From Acidobacteriaceae bacterium (lineage in GTDB: Bacteria > Acidobacteriota > Terriglobia > Terriglobales > Acidobacteriaceae), in NCBI GenBank assembly GCA_003134995.1, contig PLDC01000017.1, positions 232,283-296,282 of the forward strand: a stretch of 64,000 nt of DNA, written 5' to 3'. How positions within the stretch are numbered: position 1 is the stretch's first letter; the number at the start of each line of letters is the position of its first letter. The position numbers and the translations under genes were made by a program. Positions 42,095-50,750 of this stretch are shown piece after piece. Under the pieces are notes generated by a model. It was not told the DNA's origin, ran no database searches, and was given only the letters and a program-made list of their open reading frames with translations.

Positions 42095-43129
42095 TTACTC
42101 TTTTGGAATCTTCGCTCGCAATGCGCGCGCCATTTCCGGCAACTTCGGCAGAATCGCTGAATACTTTAACCACAACTTGTGATCGACAGCAGGAGCGCCG
42201 CTGACCAGCGCGTTCGGGGGAATGTCATTCGCTACTCCGCTTTGCGGCGTGACGATCGCGTTATCGCCGACCTCGCAATGTCCAACTACGCCGACTTGGC
42301 CAGTGAGAATCACTCGAGCGCCGATCTCCGTCGAACCTCCAAGACCTACCTGCGAGCAGAGCAAAGCATCTTCGCCGACCTGCGATCCGTGGCCGACTTG
42401 GACGAGGTTGTCGACTTTCACTCCGCGGCGAATGCGGGTTTCGCCTACGCTGGCGCGATCGATGCAGGAGTTCGCCTGAATTTCCACGTCGTCCTCAATG
42501 ACGACTGGAGCGGGTTGGGGAATCTTGTACCAACGTGCTTCTTTCGTCTTGGCGAAGCCGAAGCCGTCGGAGCCGATCACGACTCCGTTGTGCAGCAGGA
42601 CGTTGTCGCCGATGCGGCAGTTTTCGCGGACCACCGCGTGCGCGTGCGCGAAGAAGCTGTTGCCGATCTTCACTCCGCGATAAATCACGACGTGAGCTAA
42701 CAACACAGCATCGTCGCCGATCTCGACGTTCTCGGTGACGACTGCGTAAGGGCCGATGTGCGCGTTCTTTCCGACTTTCGACGTTGGGTCGATGACCGCT
42801 GTGGGATGAATTCCAGGCGCATAGCGCAGCGGCTGATGAAAGAGTTCGAGCGAGCGCGCGAAACTTAAATAAGCATCTTCGACACGCAGCGTCGCCGCAG
42901 GGATGACAGGAAAATTTTCAGCGACGATTACAGCTGCCGCTTTCGTATGCCGCGCTGCGGAAGCATATTTCTGGTTGGCCACGAAGGTGATCTCCGAGGG
43001 GCCGGCTTCTTCGATGCCGTTGAGGCCGGTGATCTCGATATCGATGATCTCGGAATCGATGATCCCGGAATCGAGCGAGCCCTTGTCGAGGCGCGCGTTG
43101 AGGGCGGAGGCGATCTGAGAGAGTTTCAT
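42095..43129 (-). CDS. lpxD: UDP-3-O-acylglucosamine N-acyltransferase
   Basis: LpxD adds the second acyl chain in lipid A synthesis, so this organism makes a lipopolysaccharide-type outer membrane. The 344-residue protein has an N-terminal uridine-binding domain and a left-handed beta-helix of hexapeptide repeats (from about 110, e.g. [33 protein letters not shown]). The catalytic His lies in [15 protein letters not shown]. The N-terminal loop contains a 15-base tandem duplication ([15 protein letters not shown]). The ATG is preceded directly by an 8-base inverted repeat and no clear Shine-Dalgarno. Confidence 0.95.
   Translation of the reverse strand: MKLSQIASALNARLDKGSLDSGIIDSEIIDIEITGLNGIEEAGPSEITFVANQKYASAARHTKAAAVIVAENFPVIPAATLRVEDAYLSFARSLELFHQPLRYAPGIHPTAVIDPTSKVGKNAHIGPYAVVTENVEIGDDAVLLAHVVIYRGVKIGNSFFAHAHAVVRENCRIGDNVLLHNGVVIGSDGFGFAKTKEARWYKIPQPAPVVIEDDVEIQANSCIDRASVGETRIRRGVKVDNLVQVGHGSQVGEDALLCSQVGLGGSTEIGARVILTGQVGVVGHCEVGDNAIVTPQSGVANDIPPNALVSGAPAVDHKLWLKYSAILPKLPEMARALRAKIPKE
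43043..43072. repeat. 15-base tandem duplication within lpxD
   Basis: GATGATCTCGGAATC (43043-43057) is followed by GATGATCCCGGAATC (43058-43072), with a shorter partial copy before it. It lengthens the N-terminal loop of LpxD by in-frame units (IIDSE-type pentapeptides). Confidence 0.7.
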
Positions 43130-43162
43130 GGTGTAGGGATGGACGCGGGTAAATCCTACACC
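43130..43162 (-). promoter_or_regulatory. Hairpin abutting the lpxD start codon
   Basis: GGTGTAGG (43130-43137) and CCTACACC (43155-43162) form a perfect 8-base stem with a 17-base loop directly before the lpxD ATG (minus strand, start 43129). It could terminate the upstream lipoprotein transcript or fold in the lpxD leader and limit ribosome access; no T-tract is present. Confidence 0.45.
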
Positions 43163-43236
43163 AGTTCCGGTGGCTGCTACACGAGCGTGGGCGGGACGCC
43201 CCGCGACAGCCGCCGGAAAGGCACTGCTGCACCTTC

Positions 43237-43677
43237 CTACCGAAGTGCCGCATCCACAGCCGTGCCCGTACAGCTGAGTTGTGCGGTGCCGACGATGGTG
43301 CAGCCTCCGCCGCAGGCGGCGAGCAGGTTAAAGTTTGTTTGGTCGAATGCGAAGATGGAATAGTCGTCGGTCGGTCCGCCCGCGCCCACGCACTGAGCCG
43401 CACCCGTGGAGGTCACGGTCACCTCGGTTGTGGGCGCGTTCTGATAACACGCTCCCCAGGTTGCGGGTTGCGGAGTGACCGCATAAGGAGCGGCACTGTA
43501 GTGGCCAGTGGCGGTGAACTGTACCGTCTGGCCGGGAAGGCCACCGGCAATGGCCGTGGCGGGGCTGATGGTGATGGACTGGAGTTGACCGGGAGTCGAA
43601 TTTGAGCCGCAGGACAGTGCAAGCGACGCGGCCAGAACCAGCGCTAAAGAAAGGAGCGGGAGGCGAAGTTTTTTCAT
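43237..43677 (-). CDS. Lipoprotein with bacterial Ig-like domain
   Basis: The 146-residue product has a lipoprotein signal peptide ([13 protein letters not shown], lipobox LALSC) and a GGAGG ribosome-binding site upstream. The mature part resembles a single Ig-like (BIG2-type) domain: [30 protein letters not shown]. It ends in a Cys-containing segment with four cysteines (CVGAGG, CGGGC, LSC). Many small acidobacterial lipoproteins of this form exist; the function is unknown. Confidence 0.7.
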   Translation of the reverse strand: MKKLRLPLLSLALVLAASLALSCGSNSTPGQLQSITISPATAIAGGLPGQTVQFTATGHYSAAPYAVTPQPATWGACYQNAPTTEVTVTSTGAAQCVGAGGPTDDYSIFAFDQTNFNLLAACGGGCTIVGTAQLSCTGTAVDAALR

Positions 43678-43785
43678 AACGCCCTCCTGTTGGAATTAGA
43701 ACATAGGAACGGGTCGCGGGTTGTAAGGAGCGTTCGGACTTGTGCTCTCCTGTGATTGGCCCTCCGTCCCCATATCCCCGAATAC

Positions 43786-46700
43786 CTACTTCAGGATGAG
43801 GGTGAAACCGGCGGTCGATGTGAGCGAGCTGCTAGTCGCGGTTACAACCACGGTGTAGGTCCCAGGCGGCGTGCCGGAATTAGGGGGCGGCCCGGTATTG
43901 CCGCTTCCACCGCCGCCACCGCCGCAAGCGGCAAGCAACATGATCAGCATCAAAAGCGGGAGAAAGAGCCGCAAGCGCCAACGTCTCCGGGAGCCCCCGA
44001 CAAGAACGAGGGAAACAAACGGAAAGATTGCAGCGGCAAGCCAATGGGGTAAATATGGGTGTGAGGGAGTTCGAAGGCTGGTTGTGGGAGCCTCTGTCTG
44101 CACTGTAATTGCGGAGAAGGTAGTTGCCAACGTACCGGTGGCGGCAATGGTGGGTGGGTTGAATTGACACGAGGCGCCGGCGGGGAGCGCGGAGCAGGAA
44201 AAAGAAACGGTTCCATTAAATCCGGTGGAATTAGTGACGTTGACGGCGGTCGAAGCCAGCGACCCCGGAGCCGATATGGTCAGGGTCGATTGACTGGGGG
44301 GAAATGACACGAAGAACCCAGGCTGGATTGTGAAACTGAGCGACTGAGCACTATTGCTGGGGTTGAAGCTGGCATCGCCGCTGTAGCTCGCGGAGATGGT
44401 GTGAGCGCCAGCGTCGAAATTGAGGACTCCGTTGGGAGTTGCTGTGTTGCTGCCACTGTTAAGCTGCTCCCCGGCGTTCAGTTGGAAGGAAGGACCGCCT
44501 GGAATAGATCCATAAGTATCAGCGAAGGTGACGGTCCCGGTGGGCGTGCCGTGACCCGACAAGCCTGACACATCGGCGCGCAGATAGACGAAGCTTCCAA
44601 ACGGACCGCCGGTGAAGGGAAGGGCCACGCCTTGAGAGGTTGCGGTCAGAACAGACACGGTTGTCGCGCTTGATTCTGGCGTTACGGTGACGGAGACGGG
44701 ACTGGAATAGCTGGGAGCATAAGTGGCGTCGCCTCCATAGACCGCAGTGACGTTGTATGGTCCCCCGCCCGGCAGTTGGTTCGTGGAGGAAACGACGGTG
44801 CTGGTGCCGCTTAAAGTAAAGGCGTCCAGTGCGGTTTGCATGTTGTAAATGGCCCCAGCTGCCGCAAGCAGCCAGGCCTCACCAGAGGGATTTCCTCCCG
44901 GTGTGTTCGGCGAAACGGAGATGTTGACACTCACCGAGGAGCCATGGGTGATGTTGACCGTGGGGCTGAGGGCGAGAGTAGTGGTCGTCGGACTAAAGGT
45001 GACTGAATTCCACTGATTGATTAGATTTGTGATATTGACCGACCCTAGCCCCGAAGCTAAGTCGAAGCCGATGCTCGCCTGATAGTCGGCAGTACTTGAG
45101 CCGTAGTTAAGCTCCCCGGGAACGGCGTTGTTGCCCGACGTCACGTCATTGAAGACGCAGGTGCTGGCGGGCAGAGCGGAGGTGTTGGATGCATTGCACT
45201 GCGAGAGCGCGGCATTCTGCGCGGCGGCGACGCGATAGAGAACGTAATTCGCCTGACCCTGGCGAACCCCTAAAGACGGATTGAAATTTGCAATTTGCCC
45301 ATCGATAAGGGCCATGATGCCGGCGAAAGAGGGTGCAGCCGCTGAGGTACCCGATACGAAGTAAATGAAATTTTGCGCGCAGGACCCCTCGATGCAGAGG
45401 AGGTAGGGATCGTGGCTGGCCGCTGTCAACGCAACGTCTGGCAAATCGCGAACGCCATCGTTGGGAATCCCGGTTACGCCCGCTTGCCAGGAAGGCTTAA
45501 GAATGGCTGAGGTAGTGCCGCCGGACTGAATGTTCCCGGCGCTGGCTCCGCCGCTGCCTGCCCACAGACCCGCTGTAGGGCTGCTCTCATTCCATACGTC
45601 TTCGGGGATGTAGGAGATGGCGGATTCTGACAGCGGTGCCTCGCTTCCCCAGTAGGTGCTGTCCTCGCCGTTCTCGTTGAACATGGTGCCGCCCACAGCG
45701 ACGTTAAAAGGGGTGGATGCGAGGAGATTGACAGATATGGGATGCGTAGCTGGCGGCGTGGAAGGATCGTCGCAGCCTTCCGCGCCGTTGTCTCCGGTGG
45801 AAACAAAATAAGTAATGCCCTGCGCTGCGGCCTGCTGAGCCACGCCATAAGTGAACGCAAGTTGCGCGTCAGTGGCGTAAAGCTCGCAAGCGCTGAAGCT
45901 TTCGGTCATGATATCGGCGAAATCGTTCTCGACGATATACACCTCGGAGAGGTCGATGCCATCCGTGGTGTTGGTGGTAGCGGAAACGACGACCTCAATG
46001 ACAGCCTGTGTGGCAATTGCTCCCGACCAAGTTGCATCCAGCGTAACTTCAGCCTCTTCGCCTCCGCCCAGGTCGCCCGGATCGGGTCCATTCAGCAAAA
46101 TGTCCGTATTAGTGGAAGGTAAGTTAAAGTCGGCGCGGAAGTCGCCAACGTCGTTGGCCGGACCGTCCACGTTGTAGAGATTGCTGCGGGCGATCACCCC
46201 GATAACTACCCCCTGGCCAGCCATGCTTGGATTGCTGAACGCCGGCGAGTTGTAAATGGTTGCGAAGTCCTGTGGCCCCAGTGCGTAGGTGACTGGTTGG
46301 CCATTTTGCGCCGGAAACGTGACCTGCGGTCGTTGACCGTGCCCGACGATCTTGAACGGCGCCGGTTTCTCAGATACTCGAATCTGCGGTTTCTTCAGGA
46401 AATTGTGTAGCGTGGCCACGCCAGCGATCGCCGACGTTAGCGCTGTCGGAATTTGCGGGTCACTCGAGTTCGCCCAGTGCTGCTCTCCGTTGACAATGTA
46501 TTTGTGAATCGTGGTGTGGAAAGCTTCCTGGACTTGGCTGGCCGAGCCGGAGAACTCGAGAACGGTGCGGCCTTTGGTTGAGCCGACCTGGAATCCGTGG
46601 GATTGCAGCCATGCGGTGATGGTTTGCAGGTCGGCGTCGGTGGGGCCGAATTGTTTGCCGTACTCTTCGGGCGTTAGCCACTTGTGATAGTTGGGCGAGG

Positions 46701-47040
46701 ATTTGTCCTGCTGGTCGTTGAGAAGTTGGTCGAGCGCGGATTCCTGCTGCGGGCTGCGCTTCAGCACGAGCAGCATGCGCTGCATGGGCAGCGTGGCCGG
46801 GGCTGTGCCGAGGTCGAACTGCGGGCGCGCTAGAGGATGCGTGTTTCCATGAAGAGTGGTGAGTTGCGATTCGTTAATCGGCTGAACAATGATCGGCTGC
46901 GCGATGGGTGAGCGCGGCGCCGCTGGCGCGGTTGGCTGTTGGGCAATCGACGGCCGGGCAATCGATACAGCGGCGACAATTGTTCCGACTAAAATGATAG
47001 CGCGGAGTTGCTTCGAAGCGGCAAAGCACAGGCCTTTCAT
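43786..47040 (-). CDS. Sedolisin (S53)-type protease with pro-domain and Ig-like repeats
   Basis: The start at ATG 47040 (MKGLCFAASKQLRAIIL) follows a GGGGAGAGG sequence; the product is 1084 residues. A signal peptide is followed by the pro-kumamolisin activation domain (about 95-240; SSPNYHKWLTPEEYGKQFGP). The acid-active serine-carboxyl catalytic domain carries Glu and Asp in EEAEVTLDATWSG and the nucleophile Ser566 in SGTSAAAPSF. Three or so bacterial Ig-like beta-domains follow. Near the C-terminus there is a membrane helix and a Gly-rich [11 protein letters not shown], then a final Ig-like strand. It probably digests extracellular protein at low pH. Confidence 0.9.
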   Translation of the reverse strand: MKGLCFAASKQLRAIILVGTIVAAVSIARPSIAQQPTAPAAPRSPIAQPIIVQPINESQLTTLHGNTHPLARPQFDLGTAPATLPMQRMLLVLKRSPQQESALDQLLNDQQDKSSPNYHKWLTPEEYGKQFGPTDADLQTITAWLQSHGFQVGSTKGRTVLEFSGSASQVQEAFHTTIHKYIVNGEQHWANSSDPQIPTALTSAIAGVATLHNFLKKPQIRVSEKPAPFKIVGHGQRPQVTFPAQNGQPVTYALGPQDFATIYNSPAFSNPSMAGQGVVIGVIARSNLYNVDGPANDVGDFRADFNLPSTNTDILLNGPDPGDLGGGEEAEVTLDATWSGAIATQAVIEVVVSATTNTTDGIDLSEVYIVENDFADIMTESFSACELYATDAQLAFTYGVAQQAAAQGITYFVSTGDNGAEGCDDPSTPPATHPISVNLLASTPFNVAVGGTMFNENGEDSTYWGSEAPLSESAISYIPEDVWNESSPTAGLWAGSGGASAGNIQSGGTTSAILKPSWQAGVTGIPNDGVRDLPDVALTAASHDPYLLCIEGSCAQNFIYFVSGTSAAAPSFAGIMALIDGQIANFNPSLGVRQGQANYVLYRVAAAQNAALSQCNASNTSALPASTCVFNDVTSGNNAVPGELNYGSSTADYQASIGFDLASGLGSVNITNLINQWNSVTFSPTTTTLALSPTVNITHGSSVSVNISVSPNTPGGNPSGEAWLLAAAGAIYNMQTALDAFTLSGTSTVVSSTNQLPGGGPYNVTAVYGGDATYAPSYSSPVSVTVTPESSATTVSVLTATSQGVALPFTGGPFGSFVYLRADVSGLSGHGTPTGTVTFADTYGSIPGGPSFQLNAGEQLNSGSNTATPNGVLNFDAGAHTISASYSGDASFNPSNSAQSLSFTIQPGFFVSFPPSQSTLTISAPGSLASTAVNVTNSTGFNGTVSFSCSALPAGASCQFNPPTIAATGTLATTFSAITVQTEAPTTSLRTPSHPYLPHWLAAAIFPFVSLVLVGGSRRRWRLRLFLPLLMLIMLLAACGGGGGGSGNTGPPPNSGTPPGTYTVVVTATSSSLTSTAGFTLILK

Positions 47041-47561
47041 CGAATCGACACCTCTCCCCTGGGATGTGGCTTGCTCGGAGACACAGACGGGCCAGGGGAA
47101 GTAAGCCCAACTGCTCTCGGGGCGCGGGTATCTGGGCCTGCGCCCGGGACAGCCTTTGTACTGCAAGTTTCGGGGAATTGCAACTGTTGCTTTGTGGGTT
47201 GGGTACTCCTTAAATGACAGTGTTTAGGAAGCTACCCGTGGCTTCGGTCTCCCATAAGTGGTGAACGACTCATCGATCTCGGGCGGACAACGATTTATTG
47301 CATGACGCGTTGACATTTGCAAGTTTCAGGCTTACTTTGTCTTCATTCGGCGGCCGGATGTTTGATACTCACCCCGAGTTTCACATCCGAGGGGGGCTTC
47401 TCACTGCCGATTTCCCAAGCTTTTATAGGTTATTTGGCGCTAAGTGCGTCACGGTGCGCGTGTTTGGCCGGACCTCTTGCAGCCTATTCGAAGGGGAAAC
47501 TTTTCCCCGGAGTTGTTCTTCTTCGTAGATTGGACAGTCAAATCAGGCAGAGGAGGGTAAC
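47041..47561. other. 521-base divergent intergenic region between S53 and patatin genes
   Basis: The left part serves the S53 gene on the minus strand (strong Shine-Dalgarno next to 47040). The right part holds the patatin promoter listed separately and a leader of about 215 bases. The leader includes a GGGGAAACTTTTCCCC hairpin (about 47498-47513) and GAGGAGGG just before the GTG start. No coding ORF or word repeat was seen. Confidence 0.6.
47310..47338 (+). promoter_or_regulatory. Sigma-70-type promoter upstream of the patatin gene
   Basis: TTGACA (47310-47315) and TACTTT (47333-47338) are separated by 17 bases, a near-consensus housekeeping promoter and the clearest one in this window. Transcription would begin around 47345, leaving about 215 bases of leader before GTG 47562. 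Confidence 0.65.
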
Positions 47562-49622
47562 GTGGACAGCCGCTTTCGAAAGGTAACAACATTTTTCAGT
47601 TACTGCTATCTGCTCAGAATCCCACTCTTAATTGGGTTGATTCTCATCACGCTTCCACCTTTCGCGATTTGGGGTTCAGGACGATCCTTACTTGAGAACC
47701 TGTTCGTACTCACTGCGGGCAATATTTTCTGGGTGATGATTGTCGCGCTGATTCTCGCGTGGAGTTTGCTCGTGGCCTCGCGTGTGGTGCTGCTGAACGG
47801 CAGAGATCGTTTTGGCATCGACACCTGGATGAAACAGGACGTTCTGCAATGGTGGCATTTGTTGCTTGCTTCGCTCCCGACAGTGTCGCTCTTTGTTTGC
47901 GCATGCGTTGAGAAAAACCGCGCCTTTGCGGCGGTCTCGTGGTGGAAGTGGGCGGGCGCTGGGCTGGCAGGGGCAGCGATCGCCTACGCTATCGGTTTCT
48001 TGGGACTCGTCGTCTCGCTCACTCTTGGACCTCGTTACCATCCTGGCGATTCCAAATTCGATGCCAAGCGGCGCTTCAGAGTCCCTTTTTTCTACGGAGA
48101 GACGATGCTGGATTGGGCGGATCACTTTAGGTTTATTCGATTGAAGGATCCCGAGAGGTTCGCGAAGTGGGCGCTGGCGAACATTCCGGCGGATCTTCGG
48201 AGGGGTTATGCGGATAGGAAAGGACATCTCTATCCGGGACAATGGCTTGTTCTCACCCTGATGACAATCTCCGTGATAGTTTACTCGAGCGTGGGAACTT
48301 TTAGAGCTTTTCGGCTGGGCATGCCAACTTCAGTGCCTGCCATAGTGTACGTCCTTGTCTTGATGTTGGCGCTCAATTGGGTGCTCTCAGTGATTGCGTT
48401 TTTCCTGGATCGATACAGGGTACCGTTGATTCTGCCCACCGTTCTTTTCTGCACATTGGCCGGTCAATTCCCCCAATCCGATCACTACTTCGCTATGCGT
48501 GACGGCATTTTGGTTCCGCCCGTCTCCCCGGCGAGGACCCTAGCCAGCCACGGGAAGAACCACCCGGCGGGAGTGGTTGTGGTATCAACAGCCGGAGGCG
48601 GAATTCAGGCTGCTGGTTGGACGGCTAAAGTCCTGACCGGTCTACAGCAGGAGTGTTCGGCAGTAAACAGCGATGCTAACTTTGCGGACTCGATTGCCGC
48701 GATCAGTGCAGTTTCGGGCGGCGCCGTCGGAACTCTTTTCTTCATGAATCAGTACCGCGTGGCGGGCGAATCACGGGGGTTCCATCCGGATACGGTCGAT
48801 CTTCAGGACATCGTCAAGAAAGCGGAAACCCCCGCTCTCAGTGACATAGCCTGGGCGATTGCGTATGTAGAACCATCGCGCGCGCTGTTTCCTTATTGGC
48901 GAAACTCCGCCGAGGAAAAAATCGTTGATCGAGGATTCGTGCTGGAACAGACCTGGCGGAATCAAGGATCGATCTACGCATATATTTCTAATTGGAGGGA
49001 GGGCGTAGCTGACGGCTGGCGTCCTGCCGTTATCTTCAACGCCACGATCGCGGAAACGGGCCAGCCGTTTCTTTTGTCCACCTCAGATTTCGACACCGGA
49101 TCGACGAGTCCAACTCGCCAAACATTCGCACAGGCTTATCCGAATTCGGATCTGCCTGTAGTTACGGCCGCCCGGTTGGCAGCGAGCTTTCCTTATGTAT
49201 CGCCAGCGAGCCGCCCGCTCTCCAGTCGACCCGAATATCACTTGGTGGATGGTGGTTACTATGACAATTTTGGCGTAGACTCTCTGATTGCCTGGCTCAA
49301 TCAAGGCCTCGACAATCTTGGCAAGGAAAAAGAGCACTCCCCAGAAGTATCTTTGCCAAATGTGCTGTTCATTCAGATTCGTTCATTTCCTTACGACGCC
49401 TTCCCCTCGCCTGCCAGCAGGGGATGGTTCTACCAGAGCTACGCCCCCGTGGATGCGTTGATGAGTGTGCGAACAACAGCGCAACTGGTGCGTGATCGGG
49501 ACGAATTAGACCTGCTAAAGCGGAAGTGGGCTGAGAGGCGTTCGAATCGATACGGCAAACTTTGTGTTTCCCGGAGCAGAAGCGCCGCTTTCCTGGGAGC
49601 TAACGGAGCAGCAGAAGGGTGA
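47562..49622 (+). CDS. Membrane-anchored patatin-like phospholipase (frameshifted near the C-terminus)
   Basis: It starts at GTG 47562 after GGAGGG. The N-terminal half has about six membrane helices. The catalytic half has the oxyanion loop STAGGGIQAAG, nucleophile Ser in AISAVSGGAVGTLFF and the acidic dyad residue in VDGGYYDNFG. Patatins hydrolyse acyl-ester bonds of lipids. The frame ends at 49622 with a low-complexity tail, but the +1 frame from about 49540 reads VRIDTANFVFPGAEAPLSWE and LTEQQKGEIQHQW, ending at TGA 49741-49743. One extra base near 49536-49540 (GAGAGGCG) would explain this. The corrected protein is about 726 residues. Confidence 0.85.
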   Translation: MDSRFRKVTTFFSYCYLLRIPLLIGLILITLPPFAIWGSGRSLLENLFVLTAGNIFWVMIVALILAWSLLVASRVVLLNGRDRFGIDTWMKQDVLQWWHLLLASLPTVSLFVCACVEKNRAFAAVSWWKWAGAGLAGAAIAYAIGFLGLVVSLTLGPRYHPGDSKFDAKRRFRVPFFYGETMLDWADHFRFIRLKDPERFAKWALANIPADLRRGYADRKGHLYPGQWLVLTLMTISVIVYSSVGTFRAFRLGMPTSVPAIVYVLVLMLALNWVLSVIAFFLDRYRVPLILPTVLFCTLAGQFPQSDHYFAMRDGILVPPVSPARTLASHGKNHPAGVVVVSTAGGGIQAAGWTAKVLTGLQQECSAVNSDANFADSIAAISAVSGGAVGTLFFMNQYRVAGESRGFHPDTVDLQDIVKKAETPALSDIAWAIAYVEPSRALFPYWRNSAEEKIVDRGFVLEQTWRNQGSIYAYISNWREGVADGWRPAVIFNATIAETGQPFLLSTSDFDTGSTSPTRQTFAQAYPNSDLPVVTAARLAASFPYVSPASRPLSSRPEYHLVDGGYYDNFGVDSLIAWLNQGLDNLGKEKEHSPEVSLPNVLFIQIRSFPYDAFPSPASRGWFYQSYAPVDALMSVRTTAQLVRDRDELDLLKRKWAERRSNRYGKLCVSRSRSAAFLGANGAAEG

Positions 49623-49785
49623 AATCCAACACCAATGGGATTTAACGTTAGCCGGGGGAGACGATAATAGCGACCTGAAGGCGGTGCGATCGTTTTGCCG
49701 TGCGCAGTCCAGCCGGACGACTGCCGTGTCTGCGCTGCACTGAGCCGCGTTCGCGGTGAGGCCATCGAAGGTTCGTCGCGCCAAG

Positions 49786-50265
49786 TCATTCTTCGAACAG
49801 CGTCACTTGGCGCTGGTCGTCAGTTGGACCGCGGCGGGGACGGCGGCTGGCTCCGATTACCGCCAGCACCGTCAGGGAATCGAGCGCGGTGCGCGGGACG
49901 AAGATGCGCTGTGTGTTCGAGCGTTGGTCGGGAGGGTTTACCAGATAACCTTCCGGCAGGTTTTGGGTTAGGTCAGAGGGCATCAGGCCTTCGAGGATTT
50001 CGTTGTCTTTGAAACGTAGGCGAACCCAGAGACCTTCGGAGCGCGGACGCGATGTAAAAGTTTTGCGGGTCAGGGATTCGGAGTCGCCGAACTCGCGGAC
50101 GAAGTAGACGCCTTTGATCTCGCGCAACTCCATCGCGACCACGTTGCCCGAGGTGTTCAACAGTTCCAACTTGCCTTCGTTCACGAACTGCGTAGGCGAG
50201 ACATAGCCGGAGACGGAATCGCGGTCCATCTTGCGGACAATGACTTTCTTGTGGGTCGAGGGCAT
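49786..50265 (-). CDS. Conserved hypothetical protein
   Basis: The 159-residue protein is predicted cytoplasmic and mostly beta-strand, with no signal peptide or membrane helix. Visible segments are KKVIVRKMDRDSVSGYVSPT, MELREIKGVYFVREFGD and LWVRLRFKDNEILEGLMP, which suggest a small beta-barrel fold; I do not recognise a named family. Its start codon ATG 50265 sits two bases from the arm of a word-type inverted repeat, which leaves no obvious Shine-Dalgarno; ATG 50229 is an alternative. It is convergent with the patatin gene. Confidence 0.6.
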   Translation of the reverse strand: MPSTHKKVIVRKMDRDSVSGYVSPTQFVNEGKLELLNTSGNVVAMELREIKGVYFVREFGDSESLTRKTFTSRPRSEGLWVRLRFKDNEILEGLMPSDLTQNLPEGYLVNPPDQRSNTQRIFVPRTALDSLTVLAVIGASRRPRRGPTDDQRQVTLFEE

Positions 50266-50266
50266 G

Positions 50267-50399
50267 TGTCGGGCTTCGGGCTTCGGCTTTCGGGCTTCGG
50301 CTCCAGCGGAAACCAGTATCCGGATGCCCGAACTAAGCGATCCCAGATTCGCAATTCCAGATTCAGCCGAAGCCCGACGCCCGAAAGCCGAAGCCCGAC
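50267..50399. repeat. Word-type inverted repeat (CGGGCTTCGGGCTTCGG family)
   Basis: The left arm (50267-50302) is TGTCGGGCTTCGGGCTTCGG followed by CTTTCGGGCTTCGGCT. The right arm (50365-50399) is AGCCGAAGCCCGACGCCCGA followed by AAGCCGAAGCCCGAC. The 62-base loop is unrelated sequence. It directly precedes the hypothetical gene's start codon on the minus strand. Confidence 0.88.
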
Positions 50400-50484
50400 C
50401 ATTCTCGCACTAATTCGCGGAAAATCGCGGGAATCCACGTTGGCAGTAGCCAAAATGTTAACCTTGTGTTATTCCTTTAAGTTG

Positions 50485-50561
50485 CCTTGGCGTGACTCAA
50501 GTCTTTGGTAAGTGTTTTCCATTGAATCACTTGAGTCCGATTGGCTGCCGAATCGCCAAGG
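50485..50561. promoter_or_regulatory. Nested inverted repeats, possible structured leader or operator
   Basis: CCTTGGCG (50485-50492) pairs with CGCCAAGG (50554-50561). Inside it GACTCAAGT (50494-50502) pairs perfectly with ACTTGAGTC (50529-50537). CGATT (50538-50542) can pair with AATCG (50551-50555), competing at two bases with the outer stem. This predicts a three-stem junction in RNA or overlapping binding sites in DNA, in a divergent gap. No family match is known to me. Confidence 0.5.
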
Positions 50562-50648
50562 TTGGGCCGAGTCATCCTGTGGAAATCTTGTGGAAAACGG
50601 TGGGTGCTGTTGGGCGTTGGATGCTGTCCGAAATTCTTTCACAGAGTA

Positions 50649-50673
50649 CCCTTCGGCTCCGCTCAGGGCAGGC
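50649..50673. repeat. 'SGQA' dispersed repeat (intergenic copy)
   Basis: CCCTTCGGCTCCGCTCAGGG followed by CAGGC is identical for 22 bases to the copy inside the glycosyltransferase gene at 31403. It translates to LRLRSGQA in one frame, a common spurious peptide. Confidence 0.85.
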
Positions 50674-50750
50674 ATAGGATTTCACAGGGGTAAGGCAGCA
50701 CATTGGATCGCGCGGTTCGTAGTGGCTTGATTTGGAACGTTTGACGACGA

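Larger units (their letters stand above)
50266..50750. other. 485-base divergent intergenic region with repeats and nested stems
   Basis: This lies between the hypothetical protein and the nucleotidyltransferase gene. From left to right it holds a word-type inverted repeat, a nested-stem structure (50485-50561), and the paired phrases TGTGGAAAT and TGTGGAAAAC (about 50578-50598). An 'SGQA' repeat (50649-50673) follows. No ORF or promoter consensus could be supported. Confidence 0.6.

Noticed and set aside
50578-50598. Replication-origin-like TGTGGAAA strings
   Set aside because: Only two partial matches, no DnaA-box cluster, and no dnaA/dnaN nearby.
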